Source: Hyphomicrobiales bacterium (GTDB taxonomy: Bacteria > Pseudomonadota > Alphaproteobacteria > Rhizobiales > Rhizobiaceae). Taken from it: 64,000 nt of DNA. The notes under the pieces are model-generated. The model was not told the DNA's origin. It searched no databases and was given only the letters and a program-made list of their open reading frames with translations. Positions 30,404 through 39,030 of the stretch are shown here, in pieces. The stretch spans positions 124,001 to 188,000 of the forward strand of contig UCEU01000011.1 of NCBI GenBank assembly GCA_900471485.1. Reading direction: 5' to 3'. A program made the position numbers and the translations under genes. Positions within the stretch are counted from its first letter, which is position 1, and every line of letters begins with the position of its first letter.

Positions 30404-31156
30404 TCAGGCGAACGCCTTCGGCATGGAGGCAAAGGCATCGCGCACATGGTCGCGGCCTTCGACGATGACGGCCTCCATCGCTTTTCGCGCACCCTCGACA
30501 TCGCCGGCGAGGATCGCGTTGACGATCAGGAGGTGGGTTTCGGCAATGTTGGAAAATCCGTTCTGCGACGGCGGCGTGCTGATCCGGAACATGCCGACCA
30601 GTGCTGCCTCGATCAGGCTGCCCAGCGTGCGCATGAAGGGATTGTGCGAGGCCTCGGCGATGGCCAGGTGAAAATGCAGGTCGGCGAGCGCCAGGCTGTC
30701 GGGCGTATGGCCGGGTGCCGCCATTTCCTGCGCCAGTTCGCGGAGGTGCTCGATATCGGCGGTACTGGCGCGCTCGGCGACCAGGCCGGCAGCGAAGGGC
30801 TCGACCGCGAGGCGGATGTCGTAGAGCTGCAGCAGGAATTCCTCGGTGACGCCGTTGTCGAAGTGCCAGGCGATGATCTCGCTGTCGAACATGTTCCAGC
30901 GATCACGCTCGGTGACCCGGGTGCCGACGCGCGCCTTGGCGATGATCATGCCCTTGGCGGCCAGCGTCTTCATCGTTTCGCGCAAAACGGTGCGCGAAAC
31001 CTTGAAGCGCTGCGCCAGTTCGACGTCTCCAGGCAGGATGCTGCCGACGGGATAGGTGCCCGCGACGATTGCGCGGCCGAGTTCCTCGACGACCTGAGCA
31101 TGGCTCGTTCGCGATTTACCCGTAGTCTTTCCCGTTTCAAGCAATCTGCTGCGCAA
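30404..31156 (-). CDS. FadR/GntR family transcriptional regulator
   Basis: A 250-residue repressor-type regulator with an N-terminal winged helix (VVEELGRAIVAGTYPVGSIL, RFKVSRTVLRETMKTLAAKG). The C-terminal all-helical FCD ligand domain contains ILAGDVEGARKAMEAVIVEG and metal-binding-type His residues in DLHFHLAIAEASHN. The start is probably TTG at 31156, which has a GAGGGGG ribosome binding site seven bases upstream; there is no ATG near the N terminus. It is the last gene of the sugar ABC operon, 16 bases after the second permease, so it most likely controls that operon in response to the sugar or a product of it. Confidence 0.9.
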   Translation of the reverse strand: MRSRLLETGKTTGKSRTSHAQVVEELGRAIVAGTYPVGSILPGDVELAQRFKVSRTVLRETMKTLAAKGMIIAKARVGTRVTERDRWNMFDSEIIAWHFDNGVTEEFLLQLYDIRLAVEPFAAGLVAERASTADIEHLRELAQEMAAPGHTPDSLALADLHFHLAIAEASHNPFMRTLGSLIEAALVGMFRISTPPSQNGFSNIAETHLLIVNAILAGDVEGARKAMEAVIVEGRDHVRDAFASMPKAFA

Positions 31157-31172
31157 TCAGAGACCCCCTCGG

Positions 31173-32141
31173 TCAGGCATACCTTTTGTTAAGGCTGGAT
31201 AGGAAGATGATTGCCTTCTGCATTAGAATGAAGGCAAAAAGCAATAGGCCGATCAATATCTTGGTCCACCAGCTCGAAAGTGTTCCATCAAATGTGATGT
31301 AGGTCTGGATCAGACCCTGGATCAGGATGCCGATGAAAGTGCCTGCCACGAACCCGGCGCCCCCGGTCAACAGCGTGCCGCCGATGACCACCGCGGCGAT
31401 GGCGTCGAGCTCCACGCCAACCGCCGCCAGCGAATAGCCGGCCGAAGTGTAGAGCGAGAAGACGATCCCCGAGAGACCGGCAAGGAAGCCTGACAGCGCA
31501 TAGATCTGTATCGTCACCCGACCGACCGGAACGCCCATCAGCTGCGCCGTCTGTGCGCCGCCACCGAGCGCATAGACATTGGTGCCGAAGCGCGTGCGGT
31601 GCGCGAGGAAGATCCCGGCCGCGAAAACCACGAGCATGATGCCACCGATCAGCGTCAGGCGCCCTCCTCCCGGAAGCCGGAAATAGAGGCCGGTCAGCGT
31701 GTTGTAGTAATCATGGTTGATCGGAATGCTGTCGATCGACAGCACGAAGGCCATGCCGCGCGCAAGAAACATCCCGGCCAGCGTCACGATGAAGGCGGGC
31801 ATTTCGAGATAATGGATGATCGCGCCCATGACGCCGCCGAAGGCTGTGGTGATGACAAGCACCAGCGCGAAGGCGAGTAGCGGGTGGATCGACGTGTTCT
31901 GCAGGATGACCGCGAGAAACACGCCGGTAAACGCGATGACCGAGCCGATCGAGAGGTCGATGCCGCCCGAGATGATGACGAAAGTCATGCCGACCGCCGC
32001 GACGCCAAGAAAGGCATTGTCGGTCAGGAGATTGCCGACGACGCGTGTCGACAGGATGTTCGGGTACTGCAGGGCGCAGGCCGCGTAGGACAGGATGAAG
32101 ATGACGATGGTCGCGAGCAGCGGCAGGTATTTCGAGTTCAT
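31173..32141 (-). CDS. Sugar ABC transporter permease, YjfF-like
   Basis: A 322-residue inner-membrane permease of the carbohydrate BPD_transp_2 family (RbsC/YjfF type) with about nine to ten membrane spans. Family signatures are VGMTFVIISGGIDLSIGSVI and GGTLLTGGAGFVAGTFIGIL. ATG at 32141 overlaps the preceding permease stop as ATGA and is the correct start; the open frame that continues upstream is the antiparallel shadow of the other permease. It pairs with the YtfT-like permease to form a heterodimeric channel. Confidence 0.9.
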   Translation of the reverse strand: MNSKYLPLLATIVIFILSYAACALQYPNILSTRVVGNLLTDNAFLGVAAVGMTFVIISGGIDLSIGSVIAFTGVFLAVILQNTSIHPLLAFALVLVITTAFGGVMGAIIHYLEMPAFIVTLAGMFLARGMAFVLSIDSIPINHDYYNTLTGLYFRLPGGGRLTLIGGIMLVVFAAGIFLAHRTRFGTNVYALGGGAQTAQLMGVPVGRVTIQIYALSGFLAGLSGIVFSLYTSAGYSLAAVGVELDAIAAVVIGGTLLTGGAGFVAGTFIGILIQGLIQTYITFDGTLSSWWTKILIGLLLFAFILMQKAIIFLSSLNKRYA

Positions 32142-33154
32142 TTCGGCTGCGCTCCGGTGGCGGCTGACCGCCGGCTGAAAAACACGGTCGCCGATTGCAG
32201 CGCCGGTGATTGGATGACGAGGATCACGATGATGATCACCGCCTTGATGATCAGGTTGAATTCCGGCGGGAAGCCCGAGAGCAGGATGCCGGTGTTGACC
32301 GCCTGGATGATCATCGCGCCGATCAGCGATCCCAGGATGCTGAAGCGCCCGCCGAGCAGCGAGTTGCCCCCGACGACCACCGCGAGGATGGCGTCGAGCT
32401 CGAGCCAGAGGCCGGCATTGTTGGCGTCCGCGCCCTTGATGTCGGCGGCGACGATGATACCGGCGATCGAGGCGCAGAGCCCGCTCAGGATATAGACCGC
32501 CATCAGCAGAACCGGCGTGCGAACGCCCGACAACGTGCTGGCGCGGCGGTTGATGCCGGTCGCCTCGATCAGCATGCCGAGCGCTGTGCGCCGGACCAGG
32601 AGGATGACGAGCGCGCCCATCAGCAGCCAGATGACCACGGGCATCGGCAGGAAGCCGAAGGAGCCGCTGCCGAAGAAGATCAGCCCGTCGTCGTTGAAGG
32701 TCATGATCACGCCCTCGGTGATGAGCTGCGCGATCCCGCGCCCGGCAACCATCAGCACCAGCGTTGCGATGATAGGCTGAATGTTGAGGATAGCGACCAG
32801 GAAGCCGTTCCACAGCCCGCAGAGCAGTCCAACCACGATCGTGATCAGCAAGGTATAGGCGAGCGAGTTCCCCGCCACGATTGAGGATGCCGCGACCGCG
32901 CCGCAGATGGCGACGACGGCGCCGACGGACAGATCGATCCCCTTGGTGGCGATGACGAGCGTCATGCCGATTGCCAGAAGCGCTACCGGCGCACCGCGGT
33001 TCAGGACGTCGATCAGGCTGCCATAGAGTCGGCCGTTCTGAATAACCACATTAAAAAACTGTGGGAACATCATGAAATTCAAGGAAAGGATGACAATCAG
33101 AGCGATGAGCTGAGGTGCCAGGCGGACCAGCCGCGCCTTGAGAGAAGAGCTCAT
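32138..33154 (-). CDS. Sugar ABC transporter permease, YtfT-like
   Basis: A 338-residue carbohydrate ABC permease (BPD_transp_2 family). It shows the cytoplasmic-loop signature IGMTLVIATKGIDLSVGAVV and VVGGNSLLGGRFSILGSLIG near the C terminus. It overlaps the ATPase gene upstream and the second permease downstream by four bases each (ATGA), so the three are translationally coupled. The two-permease plus single long ATPase layout matches the E. coli galactofuranose system ytfQRT-yjfF, but the substrate here is inferred from resemblance only. Confidence 0.9.
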   Translation of the reverse strand: MSSSLKARLVRLAPQLIALIVILSLNFMMFPQFFNVVIQNGRLYGSLIDVLNRGAPVALLAIGMTLVIATKGIDLSVGAVVAICGAVAASSIVAGNSLAYTLLITIVVGLLCGLWNGFLVAILNIQPIIATLVLMVAGRGIAQLITEGVIMTFNDDGLIFFGSGSFGFLPMPVVIWLLMGALVILLVRRTALGMLIEATGINRRASTLSGVRTPVLLMAVYILSGLCASIAGIIVAADIKGADANNAGLWLELDAILAVVVGGNSLLGGRFSILGSLIGAMIIQAVNTGILLSGFPPEFNLIIKAVIIIVILVIQSPALQSATVFFSRRSAATGAQPK

Positions 33155-34674
33155 GCGTCCTCCGTTTTCTGTTGTGCGGCGGCGATGGCCTCGACGATGC
33201 GCTTGGTGCTGACGCTGTCGCCTGTCAGCTCCGCGACATGCTCGCGGTCGCGCAGCACGAGGACGCGTGAACTGTAGGCGACGAGCTCTTCCAACTCAGA
33301 GGAGATGACGATCAGCGACATGCCCTTGGCGCAGAGTTCTTCGATAAGCCTAATGATCTCCGCGTGGGCGCCGACGTCGATGCCGCGGGTCGGCTCGTCC
33401 AGGATCAGGAAATCCGGATTGGTGGCGAGCCACCGCGCCAGGATCGCTTTCTGCTGGTTGCCGCCGGAAAGCTGGCGAATCGGCTTCTCACGGTCCGTCG
33501 TGCGGATGTCGAGCGCCTTGATGTAGTGGTCCGCGAGCGTGTTCTGCTCGCCGCGCGAAAGCGGCCGCGCCCATCCGCGGCGGGCCTGAAGCGCCAGCGC
33601 GATGTTTTCGCGAATGGAGAGATCGCCGACGATGCCGTCGGTCTTGCGGTCTTCGGGGCAGAAGCCGAAGCCGTTGCGGATCGCGGCGCGCGGGTTTGAC
33701 AGCGCCACCGTCTTTCCGTCGATCGTCACACCGCCGCTATCGGCATTCTCGATGCCGAAGAGCAGCTCTGCCGTTTCCGTCCTGCCCGAGCCGAGAAGCC
33801 CCGCGACGCCTACGACTTCGCCGACACGCACGTCAAGATCGAACGGCTTCACCTTGCCGCGCTTCCCATAGCCCTTGAAGCTGTACTTGACCGGACCGGC
33901 CTTGACCGTGCGCTCGCCGACGGCTGCCTCGGCATGGGCGAGCTCGTGGCCCAGCATCATCGAGATCAGGCTCTGGCGCGGCAGGTCAGCCTTGTCGCGC
34001 GTGCCAACCAGCTTGCCGTTTCTCAGCACGGTGATGCGGTCGCTGATCTCGTACACCTGTTCCAGAAAATGTGTAATGAAGACAATGCCTAGTCCGCGCT
34101 TCTTCAAGTCGCGTATGATTCTGAAAAGCATCGCCACTTCCTGCGTGTCCAGGCTGGCGGTCGGTTCGTCGAGAATGAGGACCTTGCCGGATAGATCGAC
34201 GGCGCGCGCAATCGCGATCACCTGCTGCACGGCGACCGAAAAACGGTCTAGCTGCGCAGTCACGTCGATATCCATGCCGTACTGCTTGAGCAGTGCACGC
34301 GCATCACGGTTCATCGCGCGGACGTCGACCATGCCGAAGCGTCGCGGCTGGCGGCCGATGAACAGGTTCTCGGCGACGCTGAGATTGGGAAGGAGGTTCA
34401 CTTCCTGATAGACGGTGCCGATCCCGAGCTTCTGCGCGGCCAGCGTGTCGGCGGGATCTATCTCTGCGCCGTCGAGAAGCAGAGTGCCCTCGTCGCGGTG
34501 ATAGGCCCCGGTAATGCACTTGATCAGCGTCGACTTGCCGGCGCCGTTTTCGCCGAGCAGCGCGTGCACTTCGCCCTTCCGTAACGAGAATTCGACCTTG
34601 TCTAGCGCCACCGCGCCGGGGAAGAATTTCGATATCCCGGACGCTTCAAGAACGTTCTCGAAATCGTGAATCAT
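33151..34674 (-). CDS. Sugar ABC transporter ATP-binding protein, YtfR-like
   Basis: A 507-residue tandem ABC ATPase of the carbohydrate-import CUT2 class. The first half has Walker A LLGENGAGKSTLIK and Walker B VLILDEPTASLDTQ. The signature region is altered to RFSVAVQQVIAIARAV. The second half has a degenerate Walker A (VAGLLGSGRTETAELLFG), signature LSGGNQQKAILARWL and FLILDEPTRGIDVGAHAE. One active and one degenerate nucleotide site is usual in this class. It follows the binding-protein gene by about 120 bases and overlaps the permease gene. Confidence 0.93.
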   Translation of the reverse strand: MIHDFENVLEASGISKFFPGAVALDKVEFSLRKGEVHALLGENGAGKSTLIKCITGAYHRDEGTLLLDGAEIDPADTLAAQKLGIGTVYQEVNLLPNLSVAENLFIGRQPRRFGMVDVRAMNRDARALLKQYGMDIDVTAQLDRFSVAVQQVIAIARAVDLSGKVLILDEPTASLDTQEVAMLFRIIRDLKKRGLGIVFITHFLEQVYEISDRITVLRNGKLVGTRDKADLPRQSLISMMLGHELAHAEAAVGERTVKAGPVKYSFKGYGKRGKVKPFDLDVRVGEVVGVAGLLGSGRTETAELLFGIENADSGGVTIDGKTVALSNPRAAIRNGFGFCPEDRKTDGIVGDLSIRENIALALQARRGWARPLSRGEQNTLADHYIKALDIRTTDREKPIRQLSGGNQQKAILARWLATNPDFLILDEPTRGIDVGAHAEIIRLIEELCAKGMSLIVISSELEELVAYSSRVLVLRDREHVAELTGDSVSTKRIVEAIAAAQQKTEDA

Positions 34675-34751
34675 GAAAGCGGCTTTTCCTGATATTGACC
34701 CAGAATGTCGCGCCGTTTTGGGACATGAGGTCCCTGTCGGCTGCGGCAGTT

Positions 34752-34780
34752 CCGCACCGGCCCATGATGGACCGGTGCGG
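34752..34780 (-). terminator. Hairpin between binding protein and ATPase genes
   Basis: CCGCACCGG-C-CCA / TGG-A-CCGGTGCGG forms a strong, nearly perfect stem just downstream of the binding-protein gene. There is no U-tract, so it may act as a 3' stabiliser or partial attenuator that keeps binding-protein mRNA in excess and may not be a full terminator. Confidence 0.5.
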
Positions 34781-34793
34781 TTCCAGTTTTAGA

Positions 34794-35756
34794 TCAGTAG
34801 CCGAGGCCCTTCTTGGACTCGTAGACCTTCTTCGGATCGTCAGCCTGAGTGTAGAGCTTCGACTCCGTCTGGATCCACTTCGGCGGAGCCTTCTTGTCCT
34901 TGAGGTAGGCGTCGAGCGCGTCGAATGCCGGACCGGCCATGTTCGGCGTCAGTTCGACAGTCGCGTTGGCTTCGCCGGCTTCCATCGCCTTGAAGATGTC
35001 AGGAACCGAGTCGATCGAGACGACGAGGATGTCCTTGCCCGGCTTCAGGCCGGCTTCCTTGATCGCCTGGATGCCGCCGACGGCCATGTCGTCGTTATGG
35101 GCGTAGAGGGCGCAGATGTCCTTGCCGCCGTTTTCGGCCTTCAGGAAGCTTTCCATGACTTCCTTACCCTTGGTGCGGGTAAAGTCGCCGGTCTGGCTGC
35201 GAACGATCTTGAAGTTGGACTTGCCGGCAATGGCTTCCTCGAAGCCCTTCTTGCGGGCGATCGCCGGGGACGAACCGGTGGTGCCCTGAAGCTCGACGAT
35301 GTCGCACTTCTTGTCGCCAACAGTCTTCACCAGCCAGTCGCCAGCAACCTTGCCTTCGTGCACCTGGTCGGACGTGACGGCCGTCAGGTAGAGATCCTCA
35401 GGTGCCTTGATCGTGCGGTCGAGCAGGATGACCGGAATGTCGGCTTCCTTGGCTTCCTTCAGCACGGCATCCCAGCCGGTTTCGACGACCGGCGCGAGCA
35501 GGATGGCGTTGACGCCCTGCGCGATGAAGGAGCGGATCGCCTTGATCTGGTTTTCCTGCTTCTGCTGCGCATCGGCGAACTTGAGGTCGATGCCGCGCTT
35601 CTTGGCTTCTTCCTTGGTGACGGTCGTCTCGGCGGCGCGCCAGCCGGATTCCGAGCCGATCTGCGAGAAGCCGACGACCAGTTCGGCGGCCTGTGCCGAA
35701 CCGAACATGCAGGCAGCAATAACGGTTGCACTCAACAGTGCGTTCTTCAATTTCAT
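34794..35756 (-). CDS. Sugar ABC transporter substrate-binding protein, YtfQ-like
   Basis: A 320-residue periplasmic binding protein of the Peripla_BP_4 (ribose/galactofuranose) family. The signal peptide MKLKNALLSATVIAACMFGSAQA is cleaved near residue 23. The mature part starts ELVVGFSQIGSESGWRAAET, which closely resembles YtfQ. GTTGSSPAIARKKGFEEAI and ALYAHNDDMAVGGIQAIKEA are the ligand-pocket and hinge segments of the family. ATG at 35756 gives the intact signal sequence. As the first gene of the unit it is followed by a strong hairpin, consistent with high expression of the binding protein. Confidence 0.92.
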   Translation of the reverse strand: MKLKNALLSATVIAACMFGSAQAAELVVGFSQIGSESGWRAAETTVTKEEAKKRGIDLKFADAQQKQENQIKAIRSFIAQGVNAILLAPVVETGWDAVLKEAKEADIPVILLDRTIKAPEDLYLTAVTSDQVHEGKVAGDWLVKTVGDKKCDIVELQGTTGSSPAIARKKGFEEAIAGKSNFKIVRSQTGDFTRTKGKEVMESFLKAENGGKDICALYAHNDDMAVGGIQAIKEAGLKPGKDILVVSIDSVPDIFKAMEAGEANATVELTPNMAGPAFDALDAYLKDKKAPPKWIQTESKLYTQADDPKKVYESKKGLGY

Positions 35757-35848
35757 GATTTCCTCCCAAAGCCGCCTCCTCGCGGCACACGTAAGAAAAA
35801 TCATATAGTATTACTTTTGTAAATGGACATTCTGGCATGCAGCGCAGC

Positions 35849-35876
35849 AAAAAAAGGCGCCCAAAATGGGCGCCCT
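35849..35876 (-). terminator. Terminator after the BMP-family gene
   Basis: GGCGCCCA / TGGGCGCC stem with a three-base loop. On the minus strand it is followed by seven U residues, a strong rho-independent terminator ending the nucleoside-transport unit. Confidence 0.9.
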
Positions 35877-35906
35877 TTCGCACTTGCAAACTGGTGTCTG
35901 CCGGGA

Positions 35907-36980
35907 TCACTTCGGCAGCTTGTCGTCCACGCCCTCGACGTAGAAATTCATGCCGAGAAGCGTGCCGTCATCGGCCTTTTCGCCAGCCTTCAGCCACGGG
36001 GTGCCGTCCTGCTTGTTGATCGGGCCAGTGAAGGGATGCAGCTCGCCGGACTTGATCTTGGCTTCGGTATCCTGGGCCATCTTCTTCACGTCGTCAGGCA
36101 TGTTGGTGTAGTCGGCCATCTTGAGGATGCCGTCCTTGAGACCATCCCAGCTCTGCTCGGACTTCCAGGTGCCGTCGAGCAGTGCGTGAACGCGCTTGGA
36201 GTAGTAATTGCCCCAGGTGTCGACGATCGCCGTCAGCTGTGCCTTCGGGCCGGCCGCGATCATGTCGGAAGCCTGGCCGAAAGCGTGGATGCCGCGCTCT
36301 TCGGCAACCTGCATCGGCGCCGTCGTGTCGGTGTGCTGCGTCAGGACGTCTACGCCCTGGTCGACCATGGCCTTTGCGGCATCGGCTTCCTTGCCCGGGT
36401 CGAACCAGGTGTTGACCCAGATGACCTTGAGCTTGAAGTCGGGATCGATGGACTTCGCGCCCTGCTCGAAGGCGTTGATGCCCATGACGACTTCAGGGAT
36501 CGGGAACGAGGCGATGTAGGCGGCGCCATGGTTCTTAGAGGTCTTGGCGGCGATCTGACCGAGGATGTAGCGGCCTTCGTAGAAGCGCGAGTTATAGGTG
36601 GCGAGGTTCGGGCCGGACTTGTAGCCGGTGCCGTGCTCGAACTTCACATCCGGGAACTTGGCGGCAACCTTGACGGTGGCGTCCATGAAGCCGAACGATG
36701 TCGTGAAGATCAGCTTGCAGCCGGAGCGGGCGAGACGCTCGATGGCGCGCTCGGCATCCGGGCCTTCGGGAACGTTTTCGAGGTACGGCGTGTCGATCTT
36801 GTCGCCGAATTCCTTCTGGATCTGCTGGCGGCCGAGGTCGTGCGCCTGCGAATAGCCCCCATCGGTGTGCGAGCCGACATAGACGAAGCAGACCTTGGTC
36901 TTGTCGGCAGCCTGTGCAGCCGAGCCGACGCTCAGGATGGCAGCTGCCGAAGCGGCAAATGCGAATGCTAGTCTTTTCAT
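35907..36980 (-). CDS. BMP family ABC transporter substrate-binding protein
   Basis: A 357-residue periplasmic binding protein of the Bmp/Med/PnrA family; characterised members bind purine nucleosides. The signal peptide MKRLAFAFAASAAAILSVGS ends near AQA (residue 24) and lacks a lipobox Cys, so the mature protein is soluble in the periplasm. Family segments are VCFVYVGSHTDGGYSQAHDL, FTTSFGFMDATVKVAAKFPD and ASFPIPEVVMGINAFEQGAK. It is the last gene of the unit ATPase-permease-permease-BMP and has its own terminator. Confidence 0.93.
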   Translation of the reverse strand: MKRLAFAFAASAAAILSVGSAAQAADKTKVCFVYVGSHTDGGYSQAHDLGRQQIQKEFGDKIDTPYLENVPEGPDAERAIERLARSGCKLIFTTSFGFMDATVKVAAKFPDVKFEHGTGYKSGPNLATYNSRFYEGRYILGQIAAKTSKNHGAAYIASFPIPEVVMGINAFEQGAKSIDPDFKLKVIWVNTWFDPGKEADAAKAMVDQGVDVLTQHTDTTAPMQVAEERGIHAFGQASDMIAAGPKAQLTAIVDTWGNYYSKRVHALLDGTWKSEQSWDGLKDGILKMADYTNMPDDVKKMAQDTEAKIKSGELHPFTGPINKQDGTPWLKAGEKADDGTLLGMNFYVEGVDDKLPK

Positions 36981-37027
36981 GATAACCCCTGTTGGTTTGA
37001 AATTTCGTATGACTGGTTGTTCTTGCT

Positions 37028-37948
37028 CTATCGTTCCGGGACGAACGGTTTTCCCAGGGACGCAGGCGTATTGATCAGCGTTGTCCGCCGATTATGAGAA
37101 ATGATGACGAGAACCACAATAGTCGCCGCATAGGGCAGCATCGACAGGAACTGCGCCGGGATGCCGATGCCGAAAGCTTGGGCATGCAGCTGCAGGATGG
37201 TGACCGCGCCGAAGAGATAACCACCGGCGAACACCCGCCACGGACGCCATGATGCGAAGACAACCAGCGCCAGCGTGATCCAGCCACGGCCGGACGACAT
37301 GTTCTCCACCCATTGCGGCGTATAGACCAGCGACAACTGCGCACCGGCAAGCCCCGCGCAGGCGCCGCCGAACATCACCGCGAGATAGCGGGTGCGGATG
37401 ACGCTGATGCCGAGCGCATGCGCAGAACCGTGGCTGTCGCCGATGGCGCGCAGCTTGAGGCCGGCGCGGCTGCGGAACAGGAACCAGCTGACGCCGAAGA
37501 CGAGCGCCAGCGACAGGTAAAAGGTCAGGTCCTGCTTGAAGAGCACCGACCCGACGAAGGGAAGGTCGGAGAGATAGGGCACGACGATCGGCGCAAGCCG
37601 AACGCCCGGCACGCTGACATAGCCCTCGCCGAGCATGCCCGACAGGCCGAGGCCGAGGATGGTGAGCGCCAGACCGGTCGCGACCTGGTTGGCGACCAGC
37701 GTCAGCGTCAGGAAGGCAAAGAGCAGCGAGAAGAGCGCGCCCATGGCGATACCGGCGAGAAGCCCGATATAGGGAGAGCCGGACATCTGCGCCCCGGCGA
37801 AGGCCGCGACGGCGCCCATGATCATCATGCCCTCGACGCCGAGATTCAGCACGCCCGAGCGTTCGGTCACCAGTTCGCCGAGTGCGGCGATGACAAGCGG
37901 CGTCGAGGCGGTGATGACTGTCAGCAGGATGGCTTCGAAAATGCTCAT
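37028..37948 (-). CDS. Nucleoside-type ABC transporter permease (second)
   Basis: A 306-residue BPD_transp_2 permease of the nucleoside (NupC/YufQ-like) class with about eight to nine membrane spans. The N terminus ILLTVITASTPLVIAALGEL and the conserved VTERSGVLNLGVEGMMIMGA mark the class. ALGISVIRTRYLAVMFGGAC lies before the last spans. It overlaps the other permease gene by four bases (ATGA at 37945-37948) and is followed by the BMP binding protein. Confidence 0.92.
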   Translation of the reverse strand: MSIFEAILLTVITASTPLVIAALGELVTERSGVLNLGVEGMMIMGAVAAFAGAQMSGSPYIGLLAGIAMGALFSLLFAFLTLTLVANQVATGLALTILGLGLSGMLGEGYVSVPGVRLAPIVVPYLSDLPFVGSVLFKQDLTFYLSLALVFGVSWFLFRSRAGLKLRAIGDSHGSAHALGISVIRTRYLAVMFGGACAGLAGAQLSLVYTPQWVENMSSGRGWITLALVVFASWRPWRVFAGGYLFGAVTILQLHAQAFGIGIPAQFLSMLPYAATIVVLVIISHNRRTTLINTPASLGKPFVPER

Positions 37949-39030
37949 GCGACGCCTCCCCGAACACGCGACCAGACGATGCGGATCTTGTAATAGATCA
38001 GCGTGTCGCAGGACAGGACGAAGAACAACAACAGCCCCTGGAAAACGCGGGTGACCTTATCGGAGACGCCGATCGACAGCTGCGCCGCCTCACCACCCAG
38101 ATAGGTCAGCGCCAGCACCAGGCCGGAAGCGATGATGCCGAGCGGATTGAGGCGTCCCAGGAAGGCGACGATGATCGCGGTGAAGCCGTAGCCCGGCGAG
38201 ATCGCCGGCTGCAGGTGGCCGATGGAGCCCGAGACTTCCGAGATTCCGGCGAGACCGGCCAGGGCACCCGAGAACAGGAAGCTGAACCAGATCATCTTCT
38301 TCGACGAAAAACCGGCAAAGCGCCCTGCCCGTTCCGACTGGCCGAGCACGACGATCTCGAAGCCCTTCAGCGTATATTTCAGCATGAACCAGACGAGGAT
38401 CGCGGCGATGATCGCGAAGATGAAGGCCCAGTGGGCGCGGCCGGATTCTTCCCATATCGCGGGCAGCACCGCTTCCGGCGAAAAGGAGACGCTTTCGGGG
38501 AAGTTGAAGCCGGCGGGATTGCGCCAGGCGCCACGGATCAGCCAGTCGAGAAAGAGCTGCGCGATATAGACCAGCATAAGGCTGGTCAGGATCTCGTTGG
38601 TATTGAAATGCGCCTTGAGCAGCGCCGGGATGCCGGCGAACAACGCTCCGCCAAGCGCGCCCATGATCAGCATCAGCGGCAAGACCAGGGGCGAATGCCA
38701 TTCGGTGAACAGGATCGGCAGGATCGAGCCGGTGATCGCGCCCATGGTGAACTGGCCCTCGGCGCCGATGTTCCAGTTATTCGAGCGATAACAGACAGCG
38801 AGGCCCACTGCGATCATGATCAGCGGTGCGGCCTTGATCGCCAGCTCGTGCAGCGACCAGACTTCGAGCAGCGGTTCCAGGAAGAAGGCGTCGAGCGCCT
38901 CGATCGGATCCTTGCCCAGGATCTCGAACATGATGGCGCCGGCGACGAGCGTCAAGACAAGCGCCAGAAGCGGTGACACGAGGCCATAGAGCTTTGACGC
39001 CTGCGGTCGCTTCTCGAGTTCAATGCGCAT
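37945..39030 (-). CDS. Nucleoside-type ABC transporter permease (first)
   Basis: A 361-residue inner-membrane permease of the NupB/YufP class. Signatures are KAAPLIMIAVGLAVCYRSNN followed by WNIGAEGQFTMGAITGS, and GYGFTAIIVAFLGRLNPLGI near the C terminus. It starts inside the ATPase gene (11-base overlap) and its own stop overlaps the next permease, giving a tightly coupled operon. Together the two permeases form the channel for the BMP-type receptor. Confidence 0.92.
   Translation of the reverse strand: MRIELEKRPQASKLYGLVSPLLALVLTLVAGAIMFEILGKDPIEALDAFFLEPLLEVWSLHELAIKAAPLIMIAVGLAVCYRSNNWNIGAEGQFTMGAITGSILPILFTEWHSPLVLPLMLIMGALGGALFAGIPALLKAHFNTNEILTSLMLVYIAQLFLDWLIRGAWRNPAGFNFPESVSFSPEAVLPAIWEESGRAHWAFIFAIIAAILVWFMLKYTLKGFEIVVLGQSERAGRFAGFSSKKMIWFSFLFSGALAGLAGISEVSGSIGHLQPAISPGYGFTAIIVAFLGRLNPLGIIASGLVLALTYLGGEAAQLSIGVSDKVTRVFQGLLLFFVLSCDTLIYYKIRIVWSRVRGGVA

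Noticed and set aside
32142..32813. N-terminal extension of the YjfF-like permease frame
   Set aside because: This part of the frame overlaps the YtfT-like permease in another frame and has Arg/His-rich nonsense composition; the ATG at 32141 overlapping the upstream stop is the real start.
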